In this document: piece by piece, positions 33,455 to 41,387 of the stretch
Layout: each line of letters opens with the position of its first letter
Numbering within the stretch: the first letter of the stretch is position 1
Assembly: GCA_050288165.1 (NCBI GenBank)
Contig: JBNKDG010000007.1
Coordinates: forward strand, 62,001 to 126,000
DNA length: 64,000 nucleotides
Source of the DNA: JAPHTQ01 sp050288165
Lineage (GTDB): Bacteria; Pseudomonadota; Gammaproteobacteria; Thiohalomonadales; Thiohalomonadaceae
Direction: 5' to 3'
The notes under the pieces: model-generated
Database searches by the model: none
The model's input: only the letters and a program-made list of their open reading frames with translations
Told to the model about the DNA's origin: nothing
Program-made: the position numbers and the translations under genes

Positions 33455-34030
33455 ATGAAAATTATCGTGTCCCATGCCCGTGATTTGTCTGTCGAGTTGT
33501 TGAAAGCTATCTACGTTTTTCGAGCCCGGATATTCCACCAAAAGCTGAAATGGAGTGTGTCGGTTGTTGACGGTCAGGAAATAGATCGTTTTGACTCTCT
33601 TAATCCACTGTGGGTGATTGCAGAAGAGGATGGAGAGATACAGGGGTGTTGGCGGATATTGCCGACAACAGGAGACTACTTAATGCGGGAGCCCGCCTTT
33701 AGTGGGTTGTCCACCGTGCCACTACCTGCTGATGACTATACGATGGAAATCAGCCGATTTGCTGTTGATTTAGATATTCAGAACAAACGTTACGCAACCA
33801 TTGTGACAAGGAAAATCATGTGTGCAACGGTGGATTACCTGTTGCAAATAGGTGTGCAACGTTGTGTATGTGTGACGTCAGTAGCGATTGAACGATTGGC
33901 ACGCTCACTTGGTGCAAGTGTGCAACGATTGGGTAAGGTCAGGAGGATGGAAGACTGCCTGGTTGTAGCCATGGAGATAGATATCACTACTGGAATGGAT
34001 CAGATGCGTCGCATGCAAGAGGCTGCGTAA
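33455..34030 (+). CDS. luxI: LuxI-family acyl-homoserine-lactone synthase
   Basis: A 191-residue autoinducer synthase, making acyl-homoserine lactone from SAM and an acyl donor. The family's conserved residues are in place: Arg23, Phe27, Trp33, Glu42, Asp44, Asp47, Arg67, Glu98 and Arg101, in contexts such as EIDRFDSLNPLWVI, GCWRILPTT and MEISRFAVD. The acyl chain cannot be predicted. It forms a tandem pair with luxR and is followed by an unknown gene. Confidence 0.95.
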   Translation: MKIIVSHARDLSVELLKAIYVFRARIFHQKLKWSVSVVDGQEIDRFDSLNPLWVIAEEDGEIQGCWRILPTTGDYLMREPAFSGLSTVPLPADDYTMEISRFAVDLDIQNKRYATIVTRKIMCATVDYLLQIGVQRCVCVTSVAIERLARSLGASVQRLGKVRRMEDCLVVAMEIDITTGMDQMRRMQEAA

Positions 34031-34164
34031 TCAGTTAGTGATAGATCGCGACCATTGCGCTACGGCATATGGTCGAAACGATGCCACGGATGGCGTCATA
34101 TTATCTGGGCTGCAGCCTAATAATAAAAGGTTGTCATATTAGGAATTCATATGGGAGGTGCGCA

Positions 34165-34635
34165 ATGTATTTGTATGCGAATGATCTGAAAGGGAATGTC
34201 GCGGCGCTCCTGGATACGGAGGTCTCCGATGTCGGTGAGGTCTCACTGGTAGTTGCAATCAATAACTTTCTAGCCATACCGGTTTCCTTTGAGGAGGCAT
34301 TGTCGGTCTATGCTGCGCTTCTTGGTATGAAAGGTGAGGGTGGTGAGCTGATAAGCGAACCTTTGCGAAATCGGTTTCAGAGTGAAATGCGCGATCTGTC
34401 TCCCACTGTTGTTATGGAAAAAATGCATGACTTCTCTGATTCAATCAGAAAAATTCTTGTCGACTCTATTGCTTCTTCACTTTGTCGCCAGCACGATGCG
34501 CTGCTCGAACATGTCAGACTCTCTGTTTGTTCAAATTCAGCCGATGAGCTGCTGGCTTTGGCTGATAAGGCGGTGATGGTTGTACCTGAAACGAATGCTA
34601 CAAAAACGTCGGCGTTTTGTCTTATCGGCATATAA
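34165..34635 (+). CDS. Unknown protein downstream of luxI
   Basis: A 156-residue protein starting MYLYANDLKGNVAALLDTEV at ATG 34165, behind a strong GGGAGGTG; upstream in-frame codons to 34069 lack such a site. It is mostly helical, with no signal peptide or membrane segment. I recognise no domain. It follows luxI by 134 bases on the same strand, in the same A/T-rich composition, so it may belong to the quorum-sensing unit or be one of its targets. Confidence 0.7.
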   Translation: MYLYANDLKGNVAALLDTEVSDVGEVSLVVAINNFLAIPVSFEEALSVYAALLGMKGEGGELISEPLRNRFQSEMRDLSPTVVMEKMHDFSDSIRKILVDSIASSLCRQHDALLEHVRLSVCSNSADELLALADKAVMVVPETNATKTSAFCLIGI

Positions 34636-34642
34636 CATGCAG

Positions 34643-34672
34643 AAAAACGCAGAATGCCTCAGGCATCCTGCG
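34643..34672 (-). terminator. Intrinsic terminator of the cysH transcript
   Basis: Read on the minus strand, CGCAGGATGCCT and AGGCATTCTGCG form an almost perfect hairpin (one mismatch) followed by TTTTT. It lies about 60 bases after the cysH stop. On the plus strand it could also mark the end of the luxI-side transcript, but without a T-run there. Confidence 0.85.
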
Positions 34673-34734
34673 CCTCCTTATCCCTGCGATAGTGTCACCT
34701 ATATGTCGTCATAGTGGCGGTTATTTCTGCCGAG

Positions 34735-35439
34735 CTATGCTGCACTCTGTTTCTTGACGTGCAGTCCACACTCCTTGCTCAGTGGGTCTTCCCACCACCA
34801 ACGTCCGGCGCGCAGGTCTTCACCGGCAGCGACCGCACGGGTGCATGGCGCACAACCGATGCTGGGAAAACTTTTATCGTGCAATTCGTTGTAGGGAACC
34901 TCAAATGCTTTAATGTAGTTCCACACATCATCATGACTCCACTCGGTGAGCGGATTGAATTTGTGTAGCCAGTTCCCTTCATCCCACTCGGCAACCGGTA
35001 GTTCGGTGCGGGTGGCGGCCTGTTCACGGCGCAGTCCGGTGATCCACGCCTGTTGTCCAGCAAGTGCACGCTTCAGAGGTTCCACTTTGCGGATGCGGCA
35101 GCACTCCTTGCGCAGCTCAACGCTGTTATAAAAGGCGTTGGCTCCTTTTTGAGTGATAAAAGTCTCTACTGCCTGTGCATCAGGGAAGTAGGTCTGGATG
35201 GTGATGCCGTAGTGGCTGACTGTTTTATCCAGTAGCGCATAGGTCTCGGCTGGTAAACGACCGGTGTCGAGACTGAAGATACGAATCTGTTTAGCGTGTT
35301 TGCTGATCAGATCGGTGAGAACCATATCCTCTGCACCGAAGCTGTTGGCGAAAACAACATCCTTGTGGGTGTTGACGATCTCTTTCAGCAGTGTCGCCGC
35401 ATCGTCGATACGTTCAATAAGTTTGTCATCAAGAGCCAT
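34735..35439 (-). CDS. cysH: Adenylyl-sulfate (APS/PAPS) reductase CysH
   Basis: A 234-residue assimilatory sulfonucleotide reductase that makes sulfite. It carries two Cys pairs, ECCRIRKVEPL and GCAPCTRAV, the ligand set for a [4Fe-4S] cluster. That set marks the APS-reducing bacterial/plant-type enzyme rather than the cluster-free E. coli PAPS reductase. The catalytic Cys is in KECGLH at the C-terminus. The start at 35439 follows GGAGGAGG; an in-frame extension to 35568 would overlap cysI. It lies 25 bases after cysI on the same strand. Confidence 0.95.
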   Translation of the reverse strand: MALDDKLIERIDDAATLLKEIVNTHKDVVFANSFGAEDMVLTDLISKHAKQIRIFSLDTGRLPAETYALLDKTVSHYGITIQTYFPDAQAVETFITQKGANAFYNSVELRKECCRIRKVEPLKRALAGQQAWITGLRREQAATRTELPVAEWDEGNWLHKFNPLTEWSHDDVWNYIKAFEVPYNELHDKSFPSIGCAPCTRAVAAGEDLRAGRWWWEDPLSKECGLHVKKQSAA

Positions 35440-35464
35440 TTCTATCCTCCTCCAATTTAAATTG

Positions 35465-37732
35465 TTAGCCCGCTTTGCGGATGGTGACGTGGGTGTTATT
35501 GCCCTGCGCTTCGAAAGCCAGTACTTCGTGTCCTTCCTGTTCCAGACTTTTGCTTGCCTGGGTTGCAAGGTCTTCGTTGGCGAAGAGAAAACGAATCACA
35601 TCGCCTGTACCCTGCTGTTGCAGACTGTTGCGCGCCTTAATGAAGTGCAGGGGACAGTCGAAGCTGCTCAGGTCGACAGTTTTTGCCTGGGTTGTCCTGC
35701 TGGACAGCGCAGAACTTAGATCAAGATGTCCGTCGAGAGACTGGCAGGTGCTGGCTACCCGTGCGCTCCAGTCGTCGGCTTCGGCCAACAGCTTCTCGTA
35801 AGTAGCAGGATCGAAATTTTCCTGTAGCCGCTGTAGTGCATGGTCCAGTGCGAGCAGTTCTGAACCGACACCGCAGTAGTGAACATGTCCCCCCAGCTTC
35901 TCCGCGATCTGTTCCAGGTTTTCGCCGTCCGGTTCCCCTAGTACGAACAACAGCGAGTTACCGCTGAGTTGTAGCGCAGCTACTGCACATTCGATCGATT
36001 CGTCGAACTTGCGTTGCAGCAGGAAGGAGCGACGATAGTTGCGTTCGTTGCTCGCCTCGGCGAAGTTGGCGGCAACCTTGTCCTGTGCCGCACCGGCGCA
36101 TTCGCCACCGCCAAGCTGCTCGACTTTGAAAGTAGTGCTGTCGCCGTGGTCGAGTAACAGTTTGGGGAGTTGCGCTTCGGTGACTTCGCGTAGATCGTGT
36201 AACAGATCATCGAAGTATGCCGTGCCCAGACGCTGTGCCCAGTTGAAAAAGCTCTCTCCATCACGTGACAGGTTTTCGTAACTCTCTTTTAATCGGGTCA
36301 CCGCCTGTTTCACTCTACCGGCAGGGATGCTGTGACTTTTTAATGCCAGATCACCATGGCCGCGACCATCACCGCCGACAAAAAAGCGGTAGTGGGGCAC
36401 CAGCTTGCCGAACAGTCGCTTGCCTTCACCGTAGACACCGATATCACCGGTCTCCGGTTGGGCACAGCCGTTGTGGCAACCGCTGACGCGAATACGCAGA
36501 TCGTGCTTGCCGCCGCTGAGGCTGGCAGCCAGTGCCTTGGATGAGGTAATCCCAAGACGGCAGGTGCTGTTGCCGGGGCAGGCGGTGGCGTTATCGCCAG
36601 TCTGCGGTGCGTCCAGTGCCAGCTTCGCCAGTTCGCTTTGGATCTGTTTTACCTTCTCCTGCGGCACGTTAAGGATGATCAGGTTTTGATCCTGAGTGGT
36701 GCGCAGATCAGTGAGATCCTCGCGCAGCATCAGTTTGGCGATCCCCTTTAACTGTTCCGCGGAGATATCTCCCACTGTCACGTGGATCGGTACGATGAAC
36801 AGACCTTGCTGGCGTTGCTCCAGCACCTGACGCGGGGCACCGGGATCGCGTACCAGTTGCTCGGCGGGTTGACGCCACACCGCTTCGACATCAGCCGCTG
36901 CAGTGGCGACCAGAGAGCGGGCCAGTTCTTCGCGGTATTTCTCGCGGAAACCATCGGCACCAAAGCGATCGACCAGGAATTTGATCCGTGACTTGGCGCG
37001 CAGGGTGCGATCCGAGTAGCGATTGTGCACCGCGAGGATCGCCTCCATGCTTTGGAGCAACTGTTCCGCCGGGATGAACTCCTCCAGCACGATAGCGCGA
37101 TGCGGTTTGTGGCCGAGACCACCGCCCGCCAGCAGACGAAAACCGGGTTTGCCGTCGCGATGGGTGGCGATCATCGCCAGGTCGTGCAGCAGTCCCTGGG
37201 CGCAGTCGGTTTCGCAGCCGGAGAAGCTGATCTTGAACTTGCGCGGCATGTGCTGTGCCAGCGGGTGGCGCAGGAAGTGTGTCACTGCGGCATCCAGATA
37301 GGGATGCACATCGGTGTGCTCCGAGGCGCATTTACCGGCCAGCGGGCAGGCGGTCATGTTGCGCACAGTGTTGTTGCACGCCTCGCGGGAGGTGAGTCCG
37401 GCGGCGGCCAGATCGCGCAGCGCAGCAGCGGTGTTCTCCAGCGGCACATGATGGATCTGCATCGACTGGCGAGTGGTGATGTGGATGCGATCGTGATTGG
37501 AGCGTCGCTGCAATATCCCGGCGATCGCCAGCGCCTGGTGCGGCGTCAGTTTTCCGCCCGGCAATTTGATCCGCACCATGTTTACCCCGTCCTGGCGCTG
37601 ACCGTAGACACCTTGCTGCAGGCGCATGGACTGAAAGCGGTCGCCGTCCAGTTCGCCACGACGGAAGGCTTCGACGGCCTCCTCGAAGCGGTCAATCTCA
37701 TCATGGTTTACGAGCGTGTGGATAGTGTTCAT
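35465..37732 (-). CDS. cysI: Sulfite reductase hemoprotein fused to helical and TusA-like domains
   Basis: A 755-residue protein, about 200 residues longer than CysI proteins of related genera. Residues 1 to about 530 form the duplicated nitrite/sulfite reductase fold. Siroheme/[4Fe-4S] ligands lie in ACPGNSTC (C-x5-C) and SGCHNGC (C-x3-C), and the first half also has ACPLAGKC and SGCETDC. A helical segment follows with GGGECAG and RRSFLLQRKFDESIE, HEPN-like by eye. The last ~75 residues are TusA-like (VDLSSFDCPLHFIKAR). It should reduce sulfite to sulfide with cysH; the tail might receive or bind sulfur. The start at 37732 follows GGGAGAAAC. Confidence 0.9.
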   Translation of the reverse strand: MNTIHTLVNHDEIDRFEEAVEAFRRGELDGDRFQSMRLQQGVYGQRQDGVNMVRIKLPGGKLTPHQALAIAGILQRRSNHDRIHITTRQSMQIHHVPLENTAAALRDLAAAGLTSREACNNTVRNMTACPLAGKCASEHTDVHPYLDAAVTHFLRHPLAQHMPRKFKISFSGCETDCAQGLLHDLAMIATHRDGKPGFRLLAGGGLGHKPHRAIVLEEFIPAEQLLQSMEAILAVHNRYSDRTLRAKSRIKFLVDRFGADGFREKYREELARSLVATAAADVEAVWRQPAEQLVRDPGAPRQVLEQRQQGLFIVPIHVTVGDISAEQLKGIAKLMLREDLTDLRTTQDQNLIILNVPQEKVKQIQSELAKLALDAPQTGDNATACPGNSTCRLGITSSKALAASLSGGKHDLRIRVSGCHNGCAQPETGDIGVYGEGKRLFGKLVPHYRFFVGGDGRGHGDLALKSHSIPAGRVKQAVTRLKESYENLSRDGESFFNWAQRLGTAYFDDLLHDLREVTEAQLPKLLLDHGDSTTFKVEQLGGGECAGAAQDKVAANFAEASNERNYRRSFLLQRKFDESIECAVAALQLSGNSLLFVLGEPDGENLEQIAEKLGGHVHYCGVGSELLALDHALQRLQENFDPATYEKLLAEADDWSARVASTCQSLDGHLDLSSALSSRTTQAKTVDLSSFDCPLHFIKARNSLQQQGTGDVIRFLFANEDLATQASKSLEQEGHEVLAFEAQGNNTHVTIRKAG

Positions 37733-37746
37733 GGTGTTTCTCCCGT

Positions 37747-38553
37747 TCAGAAAACTTGTATGCACTTAAGGCCGGTGAGCAGCAGCAGGCTGGTGAGCAC
37801 CTGGCGCAGGATTCGTTCCGGCACGATCTGGCTGAGGCGGCTGCCGAGGAAGATCCCTGGCAGGGAGCCGACCAGCAGGGTCAGCAGCAGATGGCCGTCC
37901 ACCGAGCCCAGTTGTAGATGGCCGAGGCCGGCGACGGCGGTCAGGGGGACCGCGTGAACCAGATCGGTACCGACCACCATCCGCGCTGGCAGGGAGGGGT
38001 AGAGCAACAACAGGGCGGCGGTGGCCAGCACCCCGGCGCCGACCGAGGTGAGCGGTACCAGGGTGCCGATGACGACACCGGCCAAAATGGTCAGCGGCAG
38101 GCGCAGGCGGAATAGCCACGGCGACTTGCCCAACTGACGACGGGCAAAGCTCACGATGTGGCCCCGGAACAGCAACACCAGCGCGGTCAACAGCAGGGCA
38201 ACGCCGAGCAGGACCTTGACCAGTTGATTGACCTCGCCGCCAGCGGCGCGGTATTCGTCCAACCAGGCCACCACCAGCAGGGCGGTGGGGAAGCTGCCGA
38301 GCATCATCAGCCCGGCAATGCGCCAGTTGACGGTGCGTTGGGTGGTGTGGGCGATGATGCCGCCGCTCTTGGTGATGGCGGCGAACAGCAGGTCGGTACC
38401 CACCGCCACCAGCGGCGGGATACCGAAGAAGAAGATCAGGATAGGGGTCATCAACGCCCCGCCGCCCACGCCGGTCAGTCCGACCAGCAGGCCGACGAAG
38501 AAGCCCGAGATTGCCTGCGCCAGTTCCACCTTTGTCCGTCCCTCAATCAGCAA
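37747..38553 (-). CDS. TauE/SafE-family sulfite/anion permease
   Basis: A membrane protein of up to 268 residues with about eight hydrophobic segments and the family motif GLLVGLTGVGGGALMTPILI near the N-terminus, repeated in weaker form as LTSVGAGVLATA. TauE/SafE proteins export or import sulfur anions such as sulfite or sulfoacetate. The start is unsure: TTG 38553 and GTG 38529 are in frame and neither has a strong ribosome site. It is 14 bases from cysI, so it should move sulfate, sulfite or a related ion for this operon. Confidence 0.88.
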   Translation of the reverse strand: MLIEGRTKVELAQAISGFFVGLLVGLTGVGGGALMTPILIFFFGIPPLVAVGTDLLFAAITKSGGIIAHTTQRTVNWRIAGLMMLGSFPTALLVVAWLDEYRAAGGEVNQLVKVLLGVALLLTALVLLFRGHIVSFARRQLGKSPWLFRLRLPLTILAGVVIGTLVPLTSVGAGVLATAALLLLYPSLPARMVVGTDLVHAVPLTAVAGLGHLQLGSVDGHLLLTLLVGSLPGIFLGSRLSQIVPERILRQVLTSLLLLTGLKCIQVF

Positions 38554-38668
38554 CCGGCCCCAGTGGCCGGTCTGTGAGGGAGACTATATTTTGCTTGCTA
38601 TAGAATTAGAACGAATATATTTTTCTACTTTCAGATGATTTATTTATAAAGATGTCGGGGGATAAACA

Positions 38669-39589
38669 ATGAATATCCAGCAATTGCGATATATAAGAGA
38701 GGTGGTCCGCTGTGGCATGAACATCTCCATCGCCGCCAATACCCTGCATACCGCACAGCCTGGGATTAGCCACCAAATCAAGCTGCTGGAAGAGGAGCTG
38801 AACGTTCAGATCTTTGAGCGCAACGGCAAGCGGCTCATTGGTCTGACCCAGCCGGGGCGGGCAGTACTGGCCACCGCCGAACGTATCCTGCGCGAGGTGG
38901 AGGAGATCAAGCAGATCGGTTACGAGTTCTCCAACGAGGCAACCGGTACCCTGGCCATTGCCACCACCCACACCCAGGCGCGATATGCCCTGCCCAAGGT
39001 GATCTGCGGTTTCAATGAGGCCTACCCCAACATCCGTCTGCACGTGCAACAGGGCAACCCGGACCAGATCGCCCAGTGGGTCGCCAGCGGCGTGGCGGAC
39101 ATCGCCATCGCCACCGAGGGGATGTCCAAGTATGAGGAGTTGGCGGTGCTCTCCTGTTACGAGTGGGACCACTGTCTCATCGCCCCACCAGGGATGCCGA
39201 TCCTGGAGGAGGCCCCACTGACTCTGGAGGCCATCGTCGAGTATCCCATCGTCACCTACGACATCAGCTTCGCCGGACGGGCCAAGATCAACAACGCCTT
39301 CGTCAATGCCGGGTTACGTCCCAACGTGATCTTCTCCGCCATCGACTCCGACGTGATCAAAACCTATGTGGAACTGGGGCTGGGCATTGGCCTGATGGCG
39401 AAGATGGCCTACGACCCGGTGCGCGATCCCGGCCTGCGGATGATGGATGCCAGTCATCTCTTTGAGCCTAATATCACACGAATCGGTCTGCGCCGCGGCG
39501 CGCATCTGCGAGGTTATATGTATGCCTTTATCGAAATGTTTGTGCCGCATCTGGATCGCAGAACCGTCGACGAGGCAATGCAAAAGTAG
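38669..39589 (+). CDS. cysB: LysR-family sulfur regulator CysB
   Basis: A 306-residue LysR regulator beginning MNIQQLRYIREVVRCGMNIS, the CysB/Cbl subgroup N-terminus, with a winged helix-turn-helix (AQPGISHQIKLLEEELNVQI) and the substrate-binding-type effector domain (FEFS-type positions, ATTHTQARYALP). CysB activates sulfate assimilation under sulfur limitation, sensing acetylserine. It is divergent from the TauE-cysI-cysH operon across a 115-base gap, the expected place for its binding sites. Confidence 0.93.
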   Translation: MNIQQLRYIREVVRCGMNISIAANTLHTAQPGISHQIKLLEEELNVQIFERNGKRLIGLTQPGRAVLATAERILREVEEIKQIGYEFSNEATGTLAIATTHTQARYALPKVICGFNEAYPNIRLHVQQGNPDQIAQWVASGVADIAIATEGMSKYEELAVLSCYEWDHCLIAPPGMPILEEAPLTLEAIVEYPIVTYDISFAGRAKINNAFVNAGLRPNVIFSAIDSDVIKTYVELGLGIGLMAKMAYDPVRDPGLRMMDASHLFEPNITRIGLRRGAHLRGYMYAFIEMFVPHLDRRTVDEAMQK

Positions 39590-39657
39590 AGGTGTCGTTC
39601 CTGCGCTGGTTTGTTAGCATGGCTGGGTTGAGTACGACACCTTCTGGAGTAAAACAA

Positions 39658-39861
39658 ATGGCAAAATCGAACAAAAAGCTCATTGGCCTGATATTAGTGA
39701 TCGTTGGGGTGATTTTGATCGCGTGGGGAGTGCAGATGTACGGTTCGTTCGGTTCCGAACTCAGCCGCGCCTTTAGCGGCTCGCCGACCGATAAAACCAT
39801 CGGGGCCTTTATTGTCGGCGCAGTGTCGCTGGTGGCAGGGTTATTTCTGGTTAAAAAATAA
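39658..39861 (+). CDS. DUF3185 small membrane protein
   Basis: A 67-residue protein with two membrane helices (LIGLILVIVGVILIAWGV and GAFIVGAVSLVAGLFLV) joined by LSRAFSGSPTDKT, the DUF3185 pattern. ATG 39658 follows GGAG; the frame opens earlier at 39592. It lies 68 bases after cysB. The function is unknown. Confidence 0.85.
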   Translation: MAKSNKKLIGLILVIVGVILIAWGVQMYGSFGSELSRAFSGSPTDKTIGAFIVGAVSLVAGLFLVKK

Positions 39862-39867
39862 GTTTTG

Positions 39868-40416
39868 CTAGAAGGATGCGTTGGGCCGCGGCGTTTGCCG
39901 CGGTTTGTGTGTTGACTCCAACTGTTCCTGAACGGCTGCAGCCTGTAACAGGGTTTTCAGTGGCTGCACATCCATCCCATGTGTGATCGGTAGTAACGCC
40001 AGAAGACGATGGCGGTGCAGCAGACTGAAATAGTCCTGTGGATGGAGCAGGCGGTTGGCGAGGCGGAAACCCTGTGCCAGTTTATCTTTTGCTCCCGGCA
40101 GATGTCGCGCGGCACGCAACTGACCCTGAATTAAATACAGCAAAGCCAGTGCTCTGGGTGAGCGGCGTTGCTGGAACAGTCTTTCCAGCGCCGTTATCTC
40201 GGTGTCGACATTTTCCCCTGACTGAAAGCGTATCATGGCGCAAGCGAGGCGCAGGATGATCGCATCGCCGCGACCCTGACGTAGCCGCTGTTGCCGCTTT
40301 TTGATCCACTCTTCCAATTGCTGACGCGCTACACCCGCACTAATTGGTTCGGCATACCAGCGGCCCAGTGGGCCGTGGTGGGAGAGGGCAACATTGAGAT
40401 CGGACGGTGCGTTCAT
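39868..40416 (-). CDS. Unknown helical protein next to a LysR gene
   Basis: A 182-residue, Arg/Gln/Leu-rich, helical soluble protein beginning MNAPSDLNVALSHHGPLGRW. The segments LEEWIKKRQQRLRQGRGDAI and ALALLYLIQGQLRAARHLPG suggest TPR-like helices, not a clear match. It starts eight bases after the LysR gene on the same strand, so they are probably co-transcribed. The start at 40416 lacks a well-spaced ribosome site; the frame is open to 40518 inside the LysR gene. Confidence 0.68.
   Translation of the reverse strand: MNAPSDLNVALSHHGPLGRWYAEPISAGVARQQLEEWIKKRQQRLRQGRGDAIILRLACAMIRFQSGENVDTEITALERLFQQRRSPRALALLYLIQGQLRAARHLPGAKDKLAQGFRLANRLLHPQDYFSLLHRHRLLALLPITHGMDVQPLKTLLQAAAVQEQLESTHKPRQTPRPNASF
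39886..39906 (+). terminator. Possible terminator of the DUF3185 gene
   Basis: CCGCGGC (39886-39892) and GCCGCGG (39897-39903) form a perfect 7-base-pair stem with a 4-base loop followed by TTTG. It lies 25 bases after the DUF3185 stop but inside the 3' end of the convergent gene, so it serves double duty if real. Confidence 0.4.
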
Positions 40417-40423
40417 TCCTTCA

Positions 40424-41299
40424 TCATAGGGTGTCTGCGAAGCTACGCAATAGATCACCCATGGCGCGCGCGGCGTTGGAGGGCGTGTGTGCGATATGGC
40501 TAACCAGTCCCAAATCACGACTCATCTTCAACGGCGAATCGAGGGCGCGCAGTTCACCGTTATCTTCCACCATCGAAGCAGGTAGTATCCCCCAGCCGAG
40601 GCCGACGGCGATCAACATCTTGTTAGTCTCCAGGTAGTTGGTGGAGAGGCTGACCTGGAGCCGGTAACCCTTGAAAGCCGTTTCAATCAGCTCGCGGGTG
40701 AAGGTGCCAGGGCCGGGGAGGATCGCCGGATGCTTCGCCAAGTCGGCAATAGAGACCGATTTTAACTGTGCCAGCGGATGATCCCGATGGCAGACCAGAT
40801 CCAGCGGGTCCTGCCACAGCGTTTCCAATTTCAGCACCGGTGACGGGTTGTTGGGCAGGGTGACGATGGCTAATTCCAGGCTGCCACTCTCTACCCCGCG
40901 GCACGCCTCTTCCGAATCGAGAAAGCGGATGTCGAGTTGCACCTCGGGGTAGTCACGGCTGAACTGACGCAACGGTTCTGGCAGGCGGTGCAGACCGATG
41001 TGGTGGCTGGTGCCGATGTGCAACTGCCCGGCCACCGTACCAGCGAGATCGGCCACCACCCGGCGGCTCTCCTCCACCTGGCGCAGAATCGCCCGTGCCT
41101 TGGGTAGCAGTGCTGCACCTGCCTCGGTGAGGATGCTGCGCCGGCCAATGCGATCAAACAGCGCTCCGCCCAGTTCCTCTTCCAATGCAGCGATACGTTT
41201 ACTGATGGCAGGCTGAGTAAGGAACAGGCGCTCGGATGCCTCAGTAAACGAACCGCTCTCTGCTACGGCAATAAAGGCTTTCAGACTATTTAATTCCAT
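40424..41299 (-). CDS. LysR-family transcriptional regulator
   Basis: A 291-residue LysR protein with an N-terminal helix-turn-helix (SLKAFIAVAESGSFTEASER, TQPAISKRIAALEEELGG) and an effector-binding domain. The subgroup resembles regulators of the CysL/CbbR kind, but I cannot assign a target. It is divergent from a methyltransferase gene with an 88-base gap, and followed by an unknown gene. Confidence 0.87.
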   Translation of the reverse strand: MELNSLKAFIAVAESGSFTEASERLFLTQPAISKRIAALEEELGGALFDRIGRRSILTEAGAALLPKARAILRQVEESRRVVADLAGTVAGQLHIGTSHHIGLHRLPEPLRQFSRDYPEVQLDIRFLDSEEACRGVESGSLELAIVTLPNNPSPVLKLETLWQDPLDLVCHRDHPLAQLKSVSIADLAKHPAILPGPGTFTRELIETAFKGYRLQVSLSTNYLETNKMLIAVGLGWGILPASMVEDNGELRALDSPLKMSRDLGLVSHIAHTPSNAARAMGDLLRSFADTL

Positions 41300-41387
41300 A
41301 TTGGAATAGAATATATGAAAAAGATGAATTTGTGTAATCTATGGCTGGAGCCTATCATCCCCCAACAGATGACGGAGGAGCCGTTCG

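Noticed and set aside
34714..35131. Plus-strand ORFs opposite cysH as new genes
   Set aside because: They are short frames antisense to cysH without ribosome sites or recognisable motifs.
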